This document shows, piece by piece, positions 8,447-17,672 of a stretch of 64,000 nucleotides of DNA (the stretch's first letter is position 1; the number at the start of each line of letters is the position of its first letter). The position numbers and the translations under genes are program-made. The DNA lies in assembly GCF_008180415.1 (NCBI RefSeq), contig NZ_VTEI01000002.1, positions 206,518 to 270,517 of the forward strand, given 5' to 3'. Origin of the DNA: Rossellomorea vietnamensis (GTDB taxonomy: Bacteria > Bacillota > Bacilli > Bacillales > Bacillaceae_B). The notes under the pieces are model-generated. The model searched no databases. It saw nothing but the letters and a program-made list of their open reading frames with translations, and had not been told where the DNA came from.

Positions 8447-8980
8447 ATGAGAAGAAAAAAAGTAAGCCCGTTATTAACCATTATGTTTTTGACATTCACC
8501 ACCTTAACAGGGGCCATCCTGCTGCCTTTTGCTATTATCAAACCATCCTTCAAAGACTGGCTGATAGTCTTCCTTGTAAGTGTGATCGGTAATTCTACGA
8601 TAGACCGATACCTTGTTACTCAAGGTTATTTAAAATACACCATCAGGCCACTGAGAGAAAAAGTCAAAATTCATCTGCCATTTGACTACATTCACTATCC
8701 ATTAATGCTTCTTTACTACAACCAGTGGACCTTGAACAGCAAACCTGCCGGCATCATCTTTAAAATGTTTCCCTTTGTCATTCCCCAGGTCGTTATGGAA
8801 ACAATAGCTGAGAGGAAGACAGACTTGATCTCTTGGAGGAAAGGCTGGACATGGTACCACTCTTTAATAAGCCTGGTTCTTAAGTTATTGATTTGCAGGG
8901 GGATCATTTCTTTGGTGAGGATCATCAATAAAGATACTCTTTCTGTTAAGGAAACACCTTACAATTCGGACGAAAAATAA
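8447..8980 (+). CDS. CBO0543-family membrane protein
   Basis: 177 residues with four or five hydrophobic segments. The motif IHYPLMLLYYNQWTLNSKPA and the preceding NSTIDRYLVTQGYLKY fit the CBO0543 family, of which this is the third member within 6 kb. The start at 8447 is chosen because AAGGAGGTG lies 8 bases upstream; the longer frame from 8405 has no site. Ends against a convergent gene. Confidence 0.6.
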   Translation: MRRKKVSPLLTIMFLTFTTLTGAILLPFAIIKPSFKDWLIVFLVSVIGNSTIDRYLVTQGYLKYTIRPLREKVKIHLPFDYIHYPLMLLYYNQWTLNSKPAGIIFKMFPFVIPQVVMETIAERKTDLISWRKGWTWYHSLISLVLKLLICRGIISLVRIINKDTLSVKETPYNSDEK

Positions 8981-8984
8981 AAAA

Positions 8985-9009
8985 ACGCTTCTCTGAGGAG
9001 AAACGCTAA
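8985..9009. terminator. Bidirectional hairpin between convergent genes
   Basis: ACGCTTCTC-TGAG-GAGAAACGC forms a stem with one mismatch, with A-rich sequence before it and T-rich sequence after. It overlaps the end of the minus-strand YrhK-like gene. Confidence 0.5.
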
Positions 9010-9311
9010 TCTTTCTTTTGAAAGTCCTCTCTGGAAAACCTTTTAAGATGAATGTCTCTTCCAATATGAATGAACGCACGGGAAATCATAAAGAAACTGC
9101 CCGCGAGGAAAAAACTGGTGGAGAGTACCCTGTCTGCATCTGTCATGAAAAGAATACTTCCTATCATATATAAGATACCCAGCATTAAGTCATTCATATA
9201 TCCGATGATTCGATATCTGTTGCCTATCATTATTTTCTTCTTCCTGCTCAAATGGATCTTAAGCCCGCTATCTTCCAGTTCTTCTGCTCTTTCCTTTAAT
9301 TTTTCAAACAT
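9006..9311 (-). CDS. YrhK-like membrane protein
   Basis: 101 residues. The N-terminal ~30 residues are charged and soluble, then YRIIGYMNDLMLGILYMIGS begins a two-helix membrane hairpin (about 37-55 and 65-83), ending in a basic tail IHLKRFSREDF. This matches the YrhK-like domain. Function unknown. Confidence 0.6.
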   Translation of the reverse strand: MFEKLKERAEELEDSGLKIHLSRKKKIMIGNRYRIIGYMNDLMLGILYMIGSILFMTDADRVLSTSFFLAGSFFMISRAFIHIGRDIHLKRFSREDFQKKD

Positions 9312-9838
9312 TATATGCCACCTCTTGTTGTAATAATTTCACTCAAACCACCGGCATTTTCTATTAACATATAGGTTCTTAATTACCCATTTAGTTTAGA
9401 TTTAAAATAGAAAATGTAAAATAATTGTATTCCGTACAAACCACCTAACTTCTTGGAATGTTCCTAATTTGTTACTAGAGGTGTTTTATGCTGAGTATAG
9501 GAACTTATTCTACAAAGTAAAACAAATAAATGACCTTTCTTCAATTGAAAGAGAAGTTCAATAACCGTCATTCTGCATGCATTACCAAATAGAATATTTC
9601 TTAACAACTAAAATGCTGAAATGATTTTCAATGAAAAAAGGCCAGAGGAATACTCTGAACCTTAAAGTTTTGCCCCGAAATATAAAGAAAAGACCTATAT
9701 CCCTACATAGGCAATTCTTGTGTGTTTCAAAATGGCGCTTTTCTTTTATCAATATTTCCTTACTTCTCGAGGAAATACCTGATAAACAAGAAAGAAAAAG
9801 TTCCCTTGGGATTTTTCTAATAGGCACTCTATTCGAAA
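9312..9838. other. Gap with no convincing gene
   Basis: 527 bp, AT-rich, with only short shadow frames and no ribosome binding site next to a start. It ends at the left duplication of the next MITE copy. The stretch 9790-9830 resembles the interior of the MITE family, so it may hold an older, eroded copy. Confidence 0.4.
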
Positions 9839-10028
9839 GGCTGTTTTCGCATAGAGTGTTGCTTTCGAAAAAATCCCAGGAGCCGGATTTTTCCCCGGAT
9901 ACTAAGGGATTTCTCTCTAATCGGGGAAAGTAGCTCTTTTCTTTTCAAGATCACCAGGTTATTAAGATCAATTATGATTAGTTTTTTGGAATTAATATCA
10001 AACAGAAACAAAGTTTACGATAAAAGCC
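9839..10028. mobile_element. MITE-like element, copy 2, perfect duplication
   Basis: 190 bp. The left end is GGCTGTTTTCGCATAGAGTG; the right end reads outward as GGCTTTTATCGTAAACTTTG. Both flanks are ATTCGAAA (9831-9838 and 10029-10036), a perfect 8-bp target-site duplication. The interior contains AAGTAGCTCTTTTCTTTTCA and a GATTAGTTTTTTGG stretch shared with other copies. It lies 3' of the DMT exporter gene. Confidence 0.88.
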
Positions 10029-10126
10029 ATTCGAAAACAGCTTTAAAAAGAAATGATTGAGTGATCCCCGCTCAAAACAATGTCTATTGATTTCCACTCT
10101 GGGTGCGTGACTCCGAGGGGCGTGTG

Positions 10127-11119
10127 TTAAAAGCCTTTCTCCTTTGCTGTTATCAATAATTTAGTTTTCTGCTGTATTTCAAGCTTCCTCGTATATATGC
10201 TATGGATAAGCATTCCCAAAACTATAATAAAAAGACCCGCCATGGCCATTCCGTTTGGGAAGGGAGCTGAAAGAAGCATTACTTCGCCTGCGATCACAAA
10301 TAAAACCTGTGTGGATTGGGTTGCTTCAACGGCTGCCAGTTTTGTTTGATCACCTTTCGCTTTGTCTGTGGCGATAAAAAATAAGGTGGTGGCAATCACC
10401 CCTGAGCAAATAGCGACGATGAAGGATTGAAGAATTTGATTGGTATCCGGGAGTCCCGTTTTTGCCAAGCCGAATGCTCCAATGATCAACCAAAACGGGA
10501 TGGTCGCCAACGTCATTCCAAGCACCCTTTGAAAAGTGTCCAGTCTTCCTCCACATAACTCCATCATCTTCCTGTTTCCCAGTGGATAGGCAAAGGCAGC
10601 AATCAAAACAGGAAGAATGCTGACTGCCGCCATCTCAGCTGAAAACCCGCTGGACGCCTGCTGCCATTGAATTAAAATGACTCCTGCAAGAATCAGAAAT
10701 GAAATTAACAAAGCCTTCACCGGGAGCTTTTGTCTGACCATTTTCCTACCTTCTTTACCATCCTCTGCCATAAAGAAAAGAGGTACCAGCAAAACACCTG
10801 CCACAATTGTTAATTGCCAGGTACCAGCAACCAGCCACCCAGGTCCATAGGCAGCGGCAAAGGTTAAGGGTGCATAAAATAAGACAAATCCAACAAAACT
10901 CCATCCAATCCAATGATAAGGATGTTGTCTCATTTCAAGAAGAAGCGGCTTAAGATTTTTTCTAGCCAGTACAATCATAATGAGAAACGGCACCATAAAA
11001 AAGAATCGGAGGGATGAACTCCACATCCAGCTTCCGCCTGCCAGCTCCATTGAACGGTTTAAAATGAACGTAACAGCAAAAAACACCGAGGCCAGAATCC
11101 CCAGTAATAACTCCCTCAT
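10127..11119 (-). CDS. DMT-superfamily multidrug-type exporter (EmrE-like)
   Basis: 330 residues with ten hydrophobic segments in two homologous halves, as in the drug/metabolite transporter superfamily. The N-terminus (ILASVFFAVTFILNRSMELA) and the AYPLGNRKM segment near 178 fit the putative multidrug resistance efflux group rather than the 105-residue SMR proteins. Substrate unknown. Monocistronic; no guanidine-riboswitch-like leader was recognised in the 200 bp upstream. Confidence 0.75.
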   Translation of the reverse strand: MRELLLGILASVFFAVTFILNRSMELAGGSWMWSSSLRFFFMVPFLIMIVLARKNLKPLLLEMRQHPYHWIGWSFVGFVLFYAPLTFAAAYGPGWLVAGTWQLTIVAGVLLVPLFFMAEDGKEGRKMVRQKLPVKALLISFLILAGVILIQWQQASSGFSAEMAAVSILPVLIAAFAYPLGNRKMMELCGGRLDTFQRVLGMTLATIPFWLIIGAFGLAKTGLPDTNQILQSFIVAICSGVIATTLFFIATDKAKGDQTKLAAVEATQSTQVLFVIAGEVMLLSAPFPNGMAMAGLFIIVLGMLIHSIYTRKLEIQQKTKLLITAKEKGF

Positions 11120-11323
11120 ATGAACACCGCCGCTCTTTTAGTTTTCTATTATTTTTATATTTATATGTTGAAGTTAATGAAATTTTCAGATTTTCCACCC
11201 TGGATAATTTTAAATGCATTTAGCTATTTAGTCAGAGGGGAGTGTCCACTTTTTCCGGGAAGAGGTAACTCATATCTACAGGCCACTACTCCCGCTGGTA
11301 ATTCCCTCTTTACACAAGGAGAT

Positions 11324-11659
11324 TTACTTAGTAACCTTCTCGGAGTATAAGTAGCTTTGGATCAATGGCGGCATCAAGAAAAGAATCGGAGAAAAGGCAA
11401 GGACAACAGACAGGGTCTCCTTTACGGGCGGTAGGAATAATACGGCGATCCCTAAAAGCAATTCAGGAATAGACCAGATGATCAGCATCAGGCCCCCGTA
11501 CTTATTGATCTTATACCATGCTTCCTCCGACTGAAAAGACTTTGGAAACCTGACGCCATACAAGTAATTCATTTCCACCTTACCTAGGTACAAGGGGATG
11601 CTTAACCCTATACATAAAAGGGCAACTGTGATGAGCGTTAATCCCAATCCAACATTCAT
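11324..11659 (-). CDS. SdpI-family membrane protein
   Basis: 111 residues, three hydrophobic segments (about 3-21, 53-73 and 82-104). The loop NYLYGVRFPKSFQSEEAWYK is the SdpI-family signature (N-x-x-YG-R-P-KS-x-S-E-x-W). In B. subtilis SdpI gives immunity to the SdpC killing factor, but most family members are of unknown role. The ATG at 11659 has GAGGTGAGG just upstream; the frame stays open to 11752 only through the adjacent MITE, which lies 21 bp upstream of the start and may have replaced the promoter. Confidence 0.75.
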   Translation of the reverse strand: MNVGLGLTLITVALLCIGLSIPLYLGKVEMNYLYGVRFPKSFQSEEAWYKINKYGGLMLIIWSIPELLLGIAVLFLPPVKETLSVVLAFSPILFLMPPLIQSYLYSEKVTK

Positions 11660-11680
11660 ATTCCTCACCTCAATACGTAA

Positions 11681-11869
11681 AGCTGTTATCGTATAAATTG
11701 TTACTTTCGGAAAAATCCCAAGAGCCGGATTTTTCCCTGGGTACTGAGGCATTACTTTCTGATCGGGGAGAGCAGCTCTTTTCTTTTCCTAATAACGAGG
11801 TTATACCCGTGTATTAGGTTATTTCTTTGGAATTAGTGTGAAATAGCAACAAAGATTACGAAAAGTGCC
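11681..11869. mobile_element. MITE-like element, copy 3
   Basis: 189 bp, left end AGCTGTTATCGTATAAATTG, right end read outward GGCACTTTTCGTAATCTTTG. Flanks ATACGTAA and TTACGTAA match at 7 of 8 bases. It sits 21 bp upstream of the SdpI-family start codon and 11 bp from the next gene's stop. Confidence 0.85.
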
Positions 11870-11880
11870 TTACGTAAAAA

Positions 11881-12174
11881 TCAAGGAGCTGAAACACCGT
11901 GGGTCAATGTATCAAAATGAGTGACCGTATATACAATAAATCCTGCTAGAAGAATGAATACAATTATCTCGGACACGTCAATTTTTCTGTCATAGAAGAT
12001 AAATTTGCAAACCATAAAAATCATCATTGCAGTCAACATCACTCCCAAGTATACCCATTCATCCACTTTGTTTTCAGTATAGAATGTAAGCACCTGGAAA
12101 ACAGCAAGGGCTATAATAAACAATACCCTTTTGGTTATAGTATAGCGTTCGTTATCAAAGAGAATTTCCTTCAT
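11881..12174 (-). CDS. Hypothetical membrane protein
   Basis: 97 residues with three hydrophobic segments (about 15-31, 41-61, 69-86). No recognisable motif. It starts 8 bp after the stop of the upstream gene at 12183, so the two form an operon. Confidence 0.6.
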   Translation of the reverse strand: MKEILFDNERYTITKRVLFIIALAVFQVLTFYTENKVDEWVYLGVMLTAMMIFMVCKFIFYDRKIDVSEIIVFILLAGFIVYTVTHFDTLTHGVSAP

Positions 12175-12182
12175 AGCGCCTC

Positions 12183-12752
12183 CTATTCATCCATCACTCT
12201 CTGGTAGTCATTTGAATGTTTCTGTATCAAAATCAAGCTGTTAATCCAATCCGTTTTGTTAATATTATTTTTAGAAGAAAGAAATGATTCTGTCTCAATC
12301 TCCCATTTTGCACTCGTATCTTTTATATGGCGAATGATACGAATGGAATCTTCCTCCAGGCTCAGACTCTCTCTGTCACCAATCTCACTCGTGAGAAGGG
12401 CGATTCGATTTTCCATGAACCTGGCTGTATTATGGGTGATGCTATGTAACTGGTCGGCATTGTCAAGATTCAGCCCCCGGGCTAAATTTTCAACCTGGAG
12501 ACTTTTCATCCGGATCATTTCCAGCGACTCCTGGATTTCCAATAATGACTCTCTCGAAATTTCTTTATCTTCAAGGGCTCCGGCTGTCACAAAATGCAGG
12601 GTGTTCACTTTAAGGTTCAGCATTTCCAGCCTTTCGTTAAGCTGCTTATTTAGGTATTTTCCCATTTTTAGATTTTCTGTAAATTGAAATCCGGCATAAA
12701 CCAGAGAGAATAACAGTAATCCTGTTAAAACAATATATCCTTTATTTTTCAA
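12183..12752 (-). CDS. Membrane-anchored hypothetical protein
   Basis: 189 residues: one N-terminal membrane segment (about 7-24) followed by ~160 residues of helical, coiled-coil-prone extracytoplasmic sequence (EMLNLKVNTLHF, ESLLEIQESLEMIRMKSLQ). The TTG start at 12752 is chosen because CGGAGGT lies 6 bases upstream; the frame runs open to 12833 without a site. It resembles a sensor or stalk domain lacking an output module. Family not recognised. Confidence 0.55.
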   Translation of the reverse strand: MKNKGYIVLTGLLLFSLVYAGFQFTENLKMGKYLNKQLNERLEMLNLKVNTLHFVTAGALEDKEISRESLLEIQESLEMIRMKSLQVENLARGLNLDNADQLHSITHNTARFMENRIALLTSEIGDRESLSLEEDSIRIIRHIKDTSAKWEIETESFLSSKNNINKTDWINSLILIQKHSNDYQRVMDE

Positions 12753-12853
12753 AATGTACCTCCGAGCATCTATAAATGAGCTAATTATAATCACAAAATC
12801 CATTATACGCGGAATTTCAAAATTCATCACCATGATGCTATAAAAGTATAACT

Positions 12854-13781
12854 TTACTTATCGTTGAGAGCCGTTTTTTGTACCGTTAAAAATTGGGTCA
12901 CCACTCTTGTGAATTCTTGGGGTGATTCATAGTGTGGGGTGTGGCCGCAATCCTTAAATCTATAAATTCTGCCATTCTTCGTTTCATTGAACACGGCTAT
13001 TTGAATCGGACATGGAACGGGATCAGAGTCTCCCATCAGCAAAAGCATTTCATGAGGCAAAACCTTTAGATCTGCCAGCAGGGAATCGAAAATCTTCCCT
13101 TCTTCCCTTAACAGGTTGTAATGTATGTCTGAACGGTCATAGAATGTCTCCCACTCCTCATCGCTGTAAAATGAATAATCTACTCCTGAATCCAAATCAT
13201 GTTTGTAGATCTTCATCCGTTCTCCTCCAAGTAAATCACTGTAGGCCATATATTTTTCAGTCAGCTCACGTATGCTGACTGATTCTTCTGTATCAGCCAA
13301 CTTCCTGCACTCTCCCGCTTCCTTGTATTTCCCAGACTGCTCCAAAAGAAGAGCCGTTTTTCTTAGCAGGCTTCTCGAAGTTAATTCGAAATCAAAGGTG
13401 GGGCCCTCAAAAATGATCCTCTCTATGGAATCTGGATATTGTGATGCATACATAACACTAAGAAATCCGCCGAACGAGTGGCCAATCAACGACCACCTTC
13501 GAATATTCAAGTGCTCCCGCAGAGTTTCGCAGTCTTCGATTATATCCATTAATGAAAACTCCTCACCGGAAATGAATTTCTTCCGACCTGCAGACTCCCC
13601 TCTGATCGATAGATACCACATAAAAATTTTCTCCCAGTTTTTCAGCCTGTTCAAAAGAAAAATCGTAACAGCTTTCACCTGGGCCTCCGTGTAAATATAG
13701 TATGGCATCCTGGTGTGCCGCTCCGTAAACTTCAACATATAATTCTTTTCCTCGGATATTGATTCTGTTTCCTTGTATCAT
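12854..13781 (-). pseudogene. Frameshifted alpha/beta hydrolase (proline iminopeptidase-like)
   Basis: Two overlapping frames together encode one protein. The first (start 13781) holds strand and oxyanion signatures ILYLHGGPGES and VVSIDQRGVCRSEE; the second continues from ISGEEFSLMDIIEDCETLRE with the nucleophile elbow GHSFGG and the final histidine in KDCGHTPHYE. HGGPG plus DQRG is characteristic of the proline iminopeptidase-like group. The frame change falls near 13570-13590 and is explained by one extra base. Either a pseudogene or a sequencing error; a short run of A and T lies at the spot. Confidence 0.8.
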
Positions 13782-13794
13782 TACACTGCCTCTT

Positions 13795-14355
13795 TCATTT
13801 CGTATTCCATTCCCTTTTCAATAAGGAATAGGTATAATGGTCAAAATATTCTCCTCTGTAAAAATGCTTTTCTCTGTAGATCCCTTCCCTTTTAAAGCCA
13901 AGAGATTCGAGCAGAAGAGCTGAACGCTGATTATTCAGTGCCACAAAGGCATTGATTCGGTTTAACTTCATATTATGAAATCCTGAATCGATAGCAGCGA
14001 TCAGTGCTTCCCTCATATACCCCTGACCCCAGAAATCTTTCCAAAGGTCATAGCCAATTTCGGCAATATTATTTTCTCTGTCCCATGCATCATATCCGCA
14101 TGTGCCAAGCGCCTCCCTGCTGTTTTTGCTTATGATGCACCACCGGTTATTTCCTTTATGTTCAGGATCAGAATTCCATCGAATAAAATCCTCTGCCTCG
14201 TCTATGCTCTCATATATTTCTTCGTCATATAGATACTCACAAACCTCTTCATCACTGTAAAGCTTGAAAATGAACTCTGCATCTTCTAATCTTACATTTC
14301 GCAAATGCAGCCTGTTTGTTTTCAAATCAGGAAATCTTTGAACAACTTTCTTCAT
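13795..14355 (-). CDS. GNAT-family acetyltransferase (RimJ/RimL type)
   Basis: 186 residues. LKTNRLHLRNVRLEDAEFIF is the RimJ/RimL opening, IGYDLWKDFWGQGYMREAL carries the acetyl-CoA loop (GQGYMxEA), and FVALNNQRSALLLESLGF closes the fold. Such proteins acetylate N-terminal or small-molecule amines. Its ATG overlaps by 4 bp (ATGA) the stop of the upstream DUF4306-like gene. Confidence 0.88.
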   Translation of the reverse strand: MKKVVQRFPDLKTNRLHLRNVRLEDAEFIFKLYSDEEVCEYLYDEEIYESIDEAEDFIRWNSDPEHKGNNRWCIISKNSREALGTCGYDAWDRENNIAEIGYDLWKDFWGQGYMREALIAAIDSGFHNMKLNRINAFVALNNQRSALLLESLGFKREGIYREKHFYRGEYFDHYTYSLLKREWNTK

Positions 14356-14825
14356 TCATTCACCACTTTTCTGTTAAATAGTGTTGGGCTTTTTACCAGA
14401 ATAAAAGTAGATAAACATAGCAGCAGGGAAGAATACCTCAGGGCATCAAGGAAGGATGCAATTCCCTGTTCAGCGGGCTGTACAATTAATGAGACTATAA
14501 AGAGCAGGAGATAGACCCCCATAATGGGCAAGGAAGTTCTTCTATGTATAAATGGAAACACTGCCACAAATATCATCAGAAGGATAAACACAATCATGGA
14601 TGCAGGGAAAAACGGCCTGAATTTAATGGCATACAAAAAGAAGTCCAGCTGAGAGATTTCCGATTTCTCCAAGACCTCTCCTTCGTTCATCATCTGCGAA
14701 ATGACAGCAGTGTACTTCCACTGCTCTGTATTATCAATTAACGCACTTCCTTCATAAAGGGAAAAGAACCCTGTCATCAAAACAAAAAGTGCTAATACAG
14801 CGAGAATAGTACGTTTGTATTTCAC
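14352..14825 (-). CDS. DUF4306 (YjdJ-like) membrane protein
   Basis: 157 residues with four hydrophobic segments (about 6-22, 73-92, 98-114, 130-146). The stretch FSLYEGSALIDNTEQWKYTA after the first segment, and SQLDFFLYAIKFRPFFPASM, match what I recall of DUF4306 proteins such as B. subtilis YjdJ; that protein is shorter. Function unknown. Coupled to the downstream GNAT. Confidence 0.65.
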   Translation of the reverse strand: MKYKRTILAVLALFVLMTGFFSLYEGSALIDNTEQWKYTAVISQMMNEGEVLEKSEISQLDFFLYAIKFRPFFPASMIVFILLMIFVAVFPFIHRRTSLPIMGVYLLLFIVSLIVQPAEQGIASFLDALRYSSLLLCLSTFILVKSPTLFNRKVVNE

Positions 14826-14993
14826 GAGGCACGACTCTCCTTTAAAACTTGTTACTTCATAGCCAGCTTCTAATTCTTTGAATTTCGAACATTCACTTTA
14901 TTTTAACACAAACGTCCCCCCTGTTTTGGTTTATAATGGGAATCTTTTCAGAAAAACCAGTGCAGGAGAAAATGGAAGATGTATTTATGAATG

Positions 14994-15026
14994 ATAAAAA
15001 AAGACCAGCTTATTGAGGAGCTGATC
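14994..15026 (-). terminator. Rho-independent terminator of the methyltransferase gene
   Basis: On the minus strand GATCAGC pairs with GCTGGTC (one G-T pair), followed by seven T residues, 60 bp after the methyltransferase stop. This explains the stem and makes the overlapping plus-strand frame at 14991 a shadow. Confidence 0.8.
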
Positions 15027-15085
15027 AAGAAATATAGGAAATCTTACTTTGATTATCCAAAACGAGCTATGCTGATAGGAAAGGA

Positions 15086-15808
15086 TCAATCTTCTTTTTT
15101 CTTGAAAAGAGCTGTCCTCAAACCGGAGACTCCGAACATGCCAGATAATGCAGGCAGTTCTCTCATCAAGCGGATTTCCAAAGTCTTAAAACGATCGAAG
15201 ATTTCTTTCAGCTTTTCTTCAGAATAACCCAGACCGCCCTTCATGCTTTTCAATCTATATACATCCCAGTCGGATATTTCCGATCCGCCAAGTTCCCCGC
15301 CTTCAACGAATGTTGTCAGCGCAAAATAGCCACCGGGTTTTAAAACTCTATCAATCAACTCCAAATAACTCGTCCTCCGATGAGGCGGAAAATGGTGAAA
15401 GCAGCCGGAGTCATAAACAAAATCATATGTACCTGCTTCATATTCCAAGCAAAAAATGTTTTCTCTGATAAAGTTCACATCTATCCCCTTCGACCGTGCG
15501 CGTTCATTTGCCCACTGAAGAGCTTCTTGTGAAGAATCCACTGCATCAACAAGGAACCCATTCTCAGCCAGAAAAATCGCATTCCTTCCTGGTCCGCAGC
15601 CCAATTCTAAAACCTTACCAGTCTTGATGACCCGTTCCTTCACGTAACTGACGAGATTCTCATCAGGTAAATCTTTAAAGAAGGGTACTTGCTTCTCTCT
15701 ATTTTTATAAAAAGTATCCCAGTTAAATTTTTTCTCTTCGTGAAGCAGTTCATCCAGCATCACCAATACATCTTCATAGTTCTTGATTATTTCCTTCAAT
15801 CCACCCAT
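15086..15808 (-). CDS. Class I SAM-dependent methyltransferase
   Basis: 240 residues. Motif I is VLELGCGPGRNAIFLAENGF near 64-83, the acidic ribose-binding end of strand 2 is DAVDSS near 86-91, and motif post-II/IV is DFVYDSGCFHHFPP. The order fits the TehB/UbiE-like small-molecule methyltransferases. The first ~55 residues are helical and may form a cap. Substrate unknown. The preceding 15809-16211 gap has no gene; it ends in the next terminator. Confidence 0.85.
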   Translation of the reverse strand: MGGLKEIIKNYEDVLVMLDELLHEEKKFNWDTFYKNREKQVPFFKDLPDENLVSYVKERVIKTGKVLELGCGPGRNAIFLAENGFLVDAVDSSQEALQWANERARSKGIDVNFIRENIFCLEYEAGTYDFVYDSGCFHHFPPHRRTSYLELIDRVLKPGGYFALTTFVEGGELGGSEISDWDVYRLKSMKGGLGYSEEKLKEIFDRFKTLEIRLMRELPALSGMFGVSGLRTALFKKKED

Positions 15809-16162
15809 CCCCGCTTTCTTTTTTCTCTTCTTAAATTTACTAAAAATTATCAGCAGGCATGTTACATCAATATTAATACGGTCTTAATTCACTCAATGTT
15901 TATAATGGTATGCTTTGCTTTAAATCGCTTTACAGTGAGTGTAGACTTGCTGTGTGTCAATTAAGATTACCTTTGAATAGTATGTACTCTCACCAAACGA
16001 AAGTTGATATAGCGGGGCAATAAGGGCGTATAGGGTGATCAGTTCTGTTGTGTACCATCTTTTACATTACGTTTATTTCGTTTTCGTTACACAGCTATCG
16101 CGATTATAATGGCCCTCTTTTACTGAGACATCAAATTTATTCATAAAGATTGTTTTCAACCC

Positions 16163-16201
16163 AAAACAAACCTGCTGCTTCGCTAGCTGCAGGTTTGTTC
16201 T
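16163..16201 (-). terminator. Terminator of the collagen-like gene
   Basis: An 11-bp perfect stem, AACAAACCTGC (165-175) with GCAGGTTTGTT (189-199), lies just after the stop of the collagen-like gene and runs into TTTTG on the minus strand. Confidence 0.8.
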
Positions 16202-16211
16202 TATGGTATGT

Positions 16212-17543
16212 CTATTGCAGCCGGGTAATAACAAGATGAGCAGAAACTGGTTGCGTCCCTCCAGCAAGAGGCGTAATGGTCAATGCGGTAGAGTTACCAG
16301 CAGGATTTCGAACTGTGAGTATAGAGTTTATGACAGTAGTTTCCACAATTGCCATTCCCACAATTTGAGAAGTACCTGTTGCTCGACCAGCAACTGTATA
16401 GTCAAGTTCTACTGCTCCTCCTCCTGAATCGAGTGTTAAAACCAATTGACCTGCCTCAGTGACACTAACCTGAAACAACACTTGATAAAAGCCTATTTCA
16501 GACAAATTAAAGGTATCAGCGCCTGTTCTGAATATACTTCCACTGATCGGTCCGTCTTGTGGAAAATCAACGTCTGCGCCTGGTGCAACTGTTGCAGCAT
16601 TATCCGGAGGCATTAAGGCAAAAAAGTCTGCAAATTCAGAGACTCCTGCAGGGCCTGTGGCCCCTTGTGGACCGGTTGGGCCTTGTACACCTTGCGGACC
16701 GGTTGCTCCTTGAACACCTTGCACACCTTGTGGGCCGGTTGGGCCTTGAACACCTTGCACACCTTGCGGGCCGGTTGGGCCTTGAACACCTTGCACACCT
16801 TGTGGGCCGGTTGGGCCTTGTACACCTTGAACACCTTGTGGGCCGGTTGCTCCCTGCACACCTTGAGGGCCGGTTGCTCCTTGCACACCTTGAGGGCCGG
16901 TTGCTCCTTGCACACCTTGAGGGCCGGTTGCTCCTTGTATACCTTGCGGGCCGGTTGGGCCTTGGACACCTTGAGGGCCGGTTGCTCCCTGCACACCTTG
17001 CGGGCCGGTTGGGCCTTGGACACCTTGCAGGCCGGTTGCACCTTGTACACCTTGAGGGCCGGTTGGGCCTTGAACACCTTGTGGACCGGTTGCTCCTTGT
17101 ACACCTTGCGGGCCAGTTGCTCCTTGTATACCTTGCGGGCCGGTTGGGCCTTGGACGCCTTGAGGGCCGGTTGGACCGGTTGGGCCCTGGGGACCTGTAG
17201 CACCACCTGGAGGGCCCTGGGGTCCTTCAGGGCCGGTTGGTCCTGTAGCACCTATTACACCTGGAAGTCCCTGTGGGCCTGTAGCCCCTGTTACTCCTGG
17301 AGGGCCTTGCGGGCCTGTTGCGCCCCCTGGAGGACCTTGAGGGCCTGTGGGACCTTGAGGGCCTGTGGGACCAGGCGGGCAGTCACATTTTACAGGAAAA
17401 AAAGAACATTGTTTTGGAGGTAATACATCTTCAAAGCATATCTCTTCTTCAATTTTTCCTTTTTTTCCTGATAACTTCTGAGGCTTCCTAAGCTTCGGTG
17501 CTTTTGATTTTTTGCTGCCATTGTTCCAATTATTTATATCCAT
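16212..17543 (-). CDS. Collagen-like exosporium-type protein (BclA-like)
   Basis: 443 residues. Residues 1-55 are a basic leader ending CDCPP; about 56-300 are Gly-X-Y repeats dominated by GPTGPQG and GVQGATG; about 302-443 form a BclA-type C-terminal domain with a TNF-like jelly-roll fold ([20 protein letters not shown], then [11 protein letters not shown] and [20 protein letters not shown]). In B. anthracis BclA this domain trimerises and makes the spore hair nap. The leader differs from the BclA exosporium-targeting motif. The triplet register slips at [10 protein letters not shown], twice, as a 4-residue step. The repeated DNA also yields long antisense shadow frames. Confidence 0.9.
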   Translation of the reverse strand: MDINNWNNGSKKSKAPKLRKPQKLSGKKGKIEEEICFEDVLPPKQCSFFPVKCDCPPGPTGPQGPTGPQGPPGGATGPQGPPGVTGATGPQGLPGVIGATGPTGPEGPQGPPGGATGPQGPTGPTGPQGVQGPTGPQGIQGATGPQGVQGATGPQGVQGPTGPQGVQGATGLQGVQGPTGPQGVQGATGPQGVQGPTGPQGIQGATGPQGVQGATGPQGVQGATGPQGVQGATGPQGVQGVQGPTGPQGVQGVQGPTGPQGVQGVQGPTGPQGVQGVQGATGPQGVQGPTGPQGATGPAGVSEFADFFALMPPDNAATVAPGADVDFPQDGPISGSIFRTGADTFNLSEIGFYQVLFQVSVTEAGQLVLTLDSGGGAVELDYTVAGRATGTSQIVGMAIVETTVINSILTVRNPAGNSTALTITPLAGGTQPVSAHLVITRLQ

Positions 17544-17571
17544 ATATTCACTCCCTTTAAGGTAGTCCTTA

Positions 17572-17601
17572 TAGGATATAAAATATACAATTGACTTGTG
17601 C
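17572..17601 (-). promoter_or_regulatory. Candidate SigK-type promoter
   Basis: Minus-strand AC, 17 bases, then TATATCCTA, ending 29 bp from the start codon of the collagen-like gene. The B. subtilis SigK consensus is AC, 16-17 bases, CATANNNTA; one -10 base (T for C) differs. Mother-cell expression would fit a spore-coat or exosporium protein. Inference from consensus only. Confidence 0.35.
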
Positions 17602-17672
17602 TTGTACTATCAGTCCATTTTAATACAAGTTTAAGTTTATTGTTTCAATTGGATTGAGAGCTCTGTTTTAAT

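Noticed and set aside
11120..11350. Riboswitch upstream of the DMT exporter (guanidine type)
   Set aside because: The conserved ykkC-type sequence motifs could not be found; only short, unspecific pairings were seen.
14991..15227. Plus-strand ORF of 78 codons after the DUF4306-like gene
   Set aside because: It covers the terminator of the methyltransferase gene and its C-terminus in antisense; the apparent start is explained by the poly-A side of the terminator.
16559..17423. Long antisense and alternative-frame ORFs (212-252 codons) in the collagen-like gene
   Set aside because: They arise from the repetitive Gly-X-Y coding DNA. Their composition is a repeated artefact ([21 protein letters not shown]) and no ribosome binding site is present.
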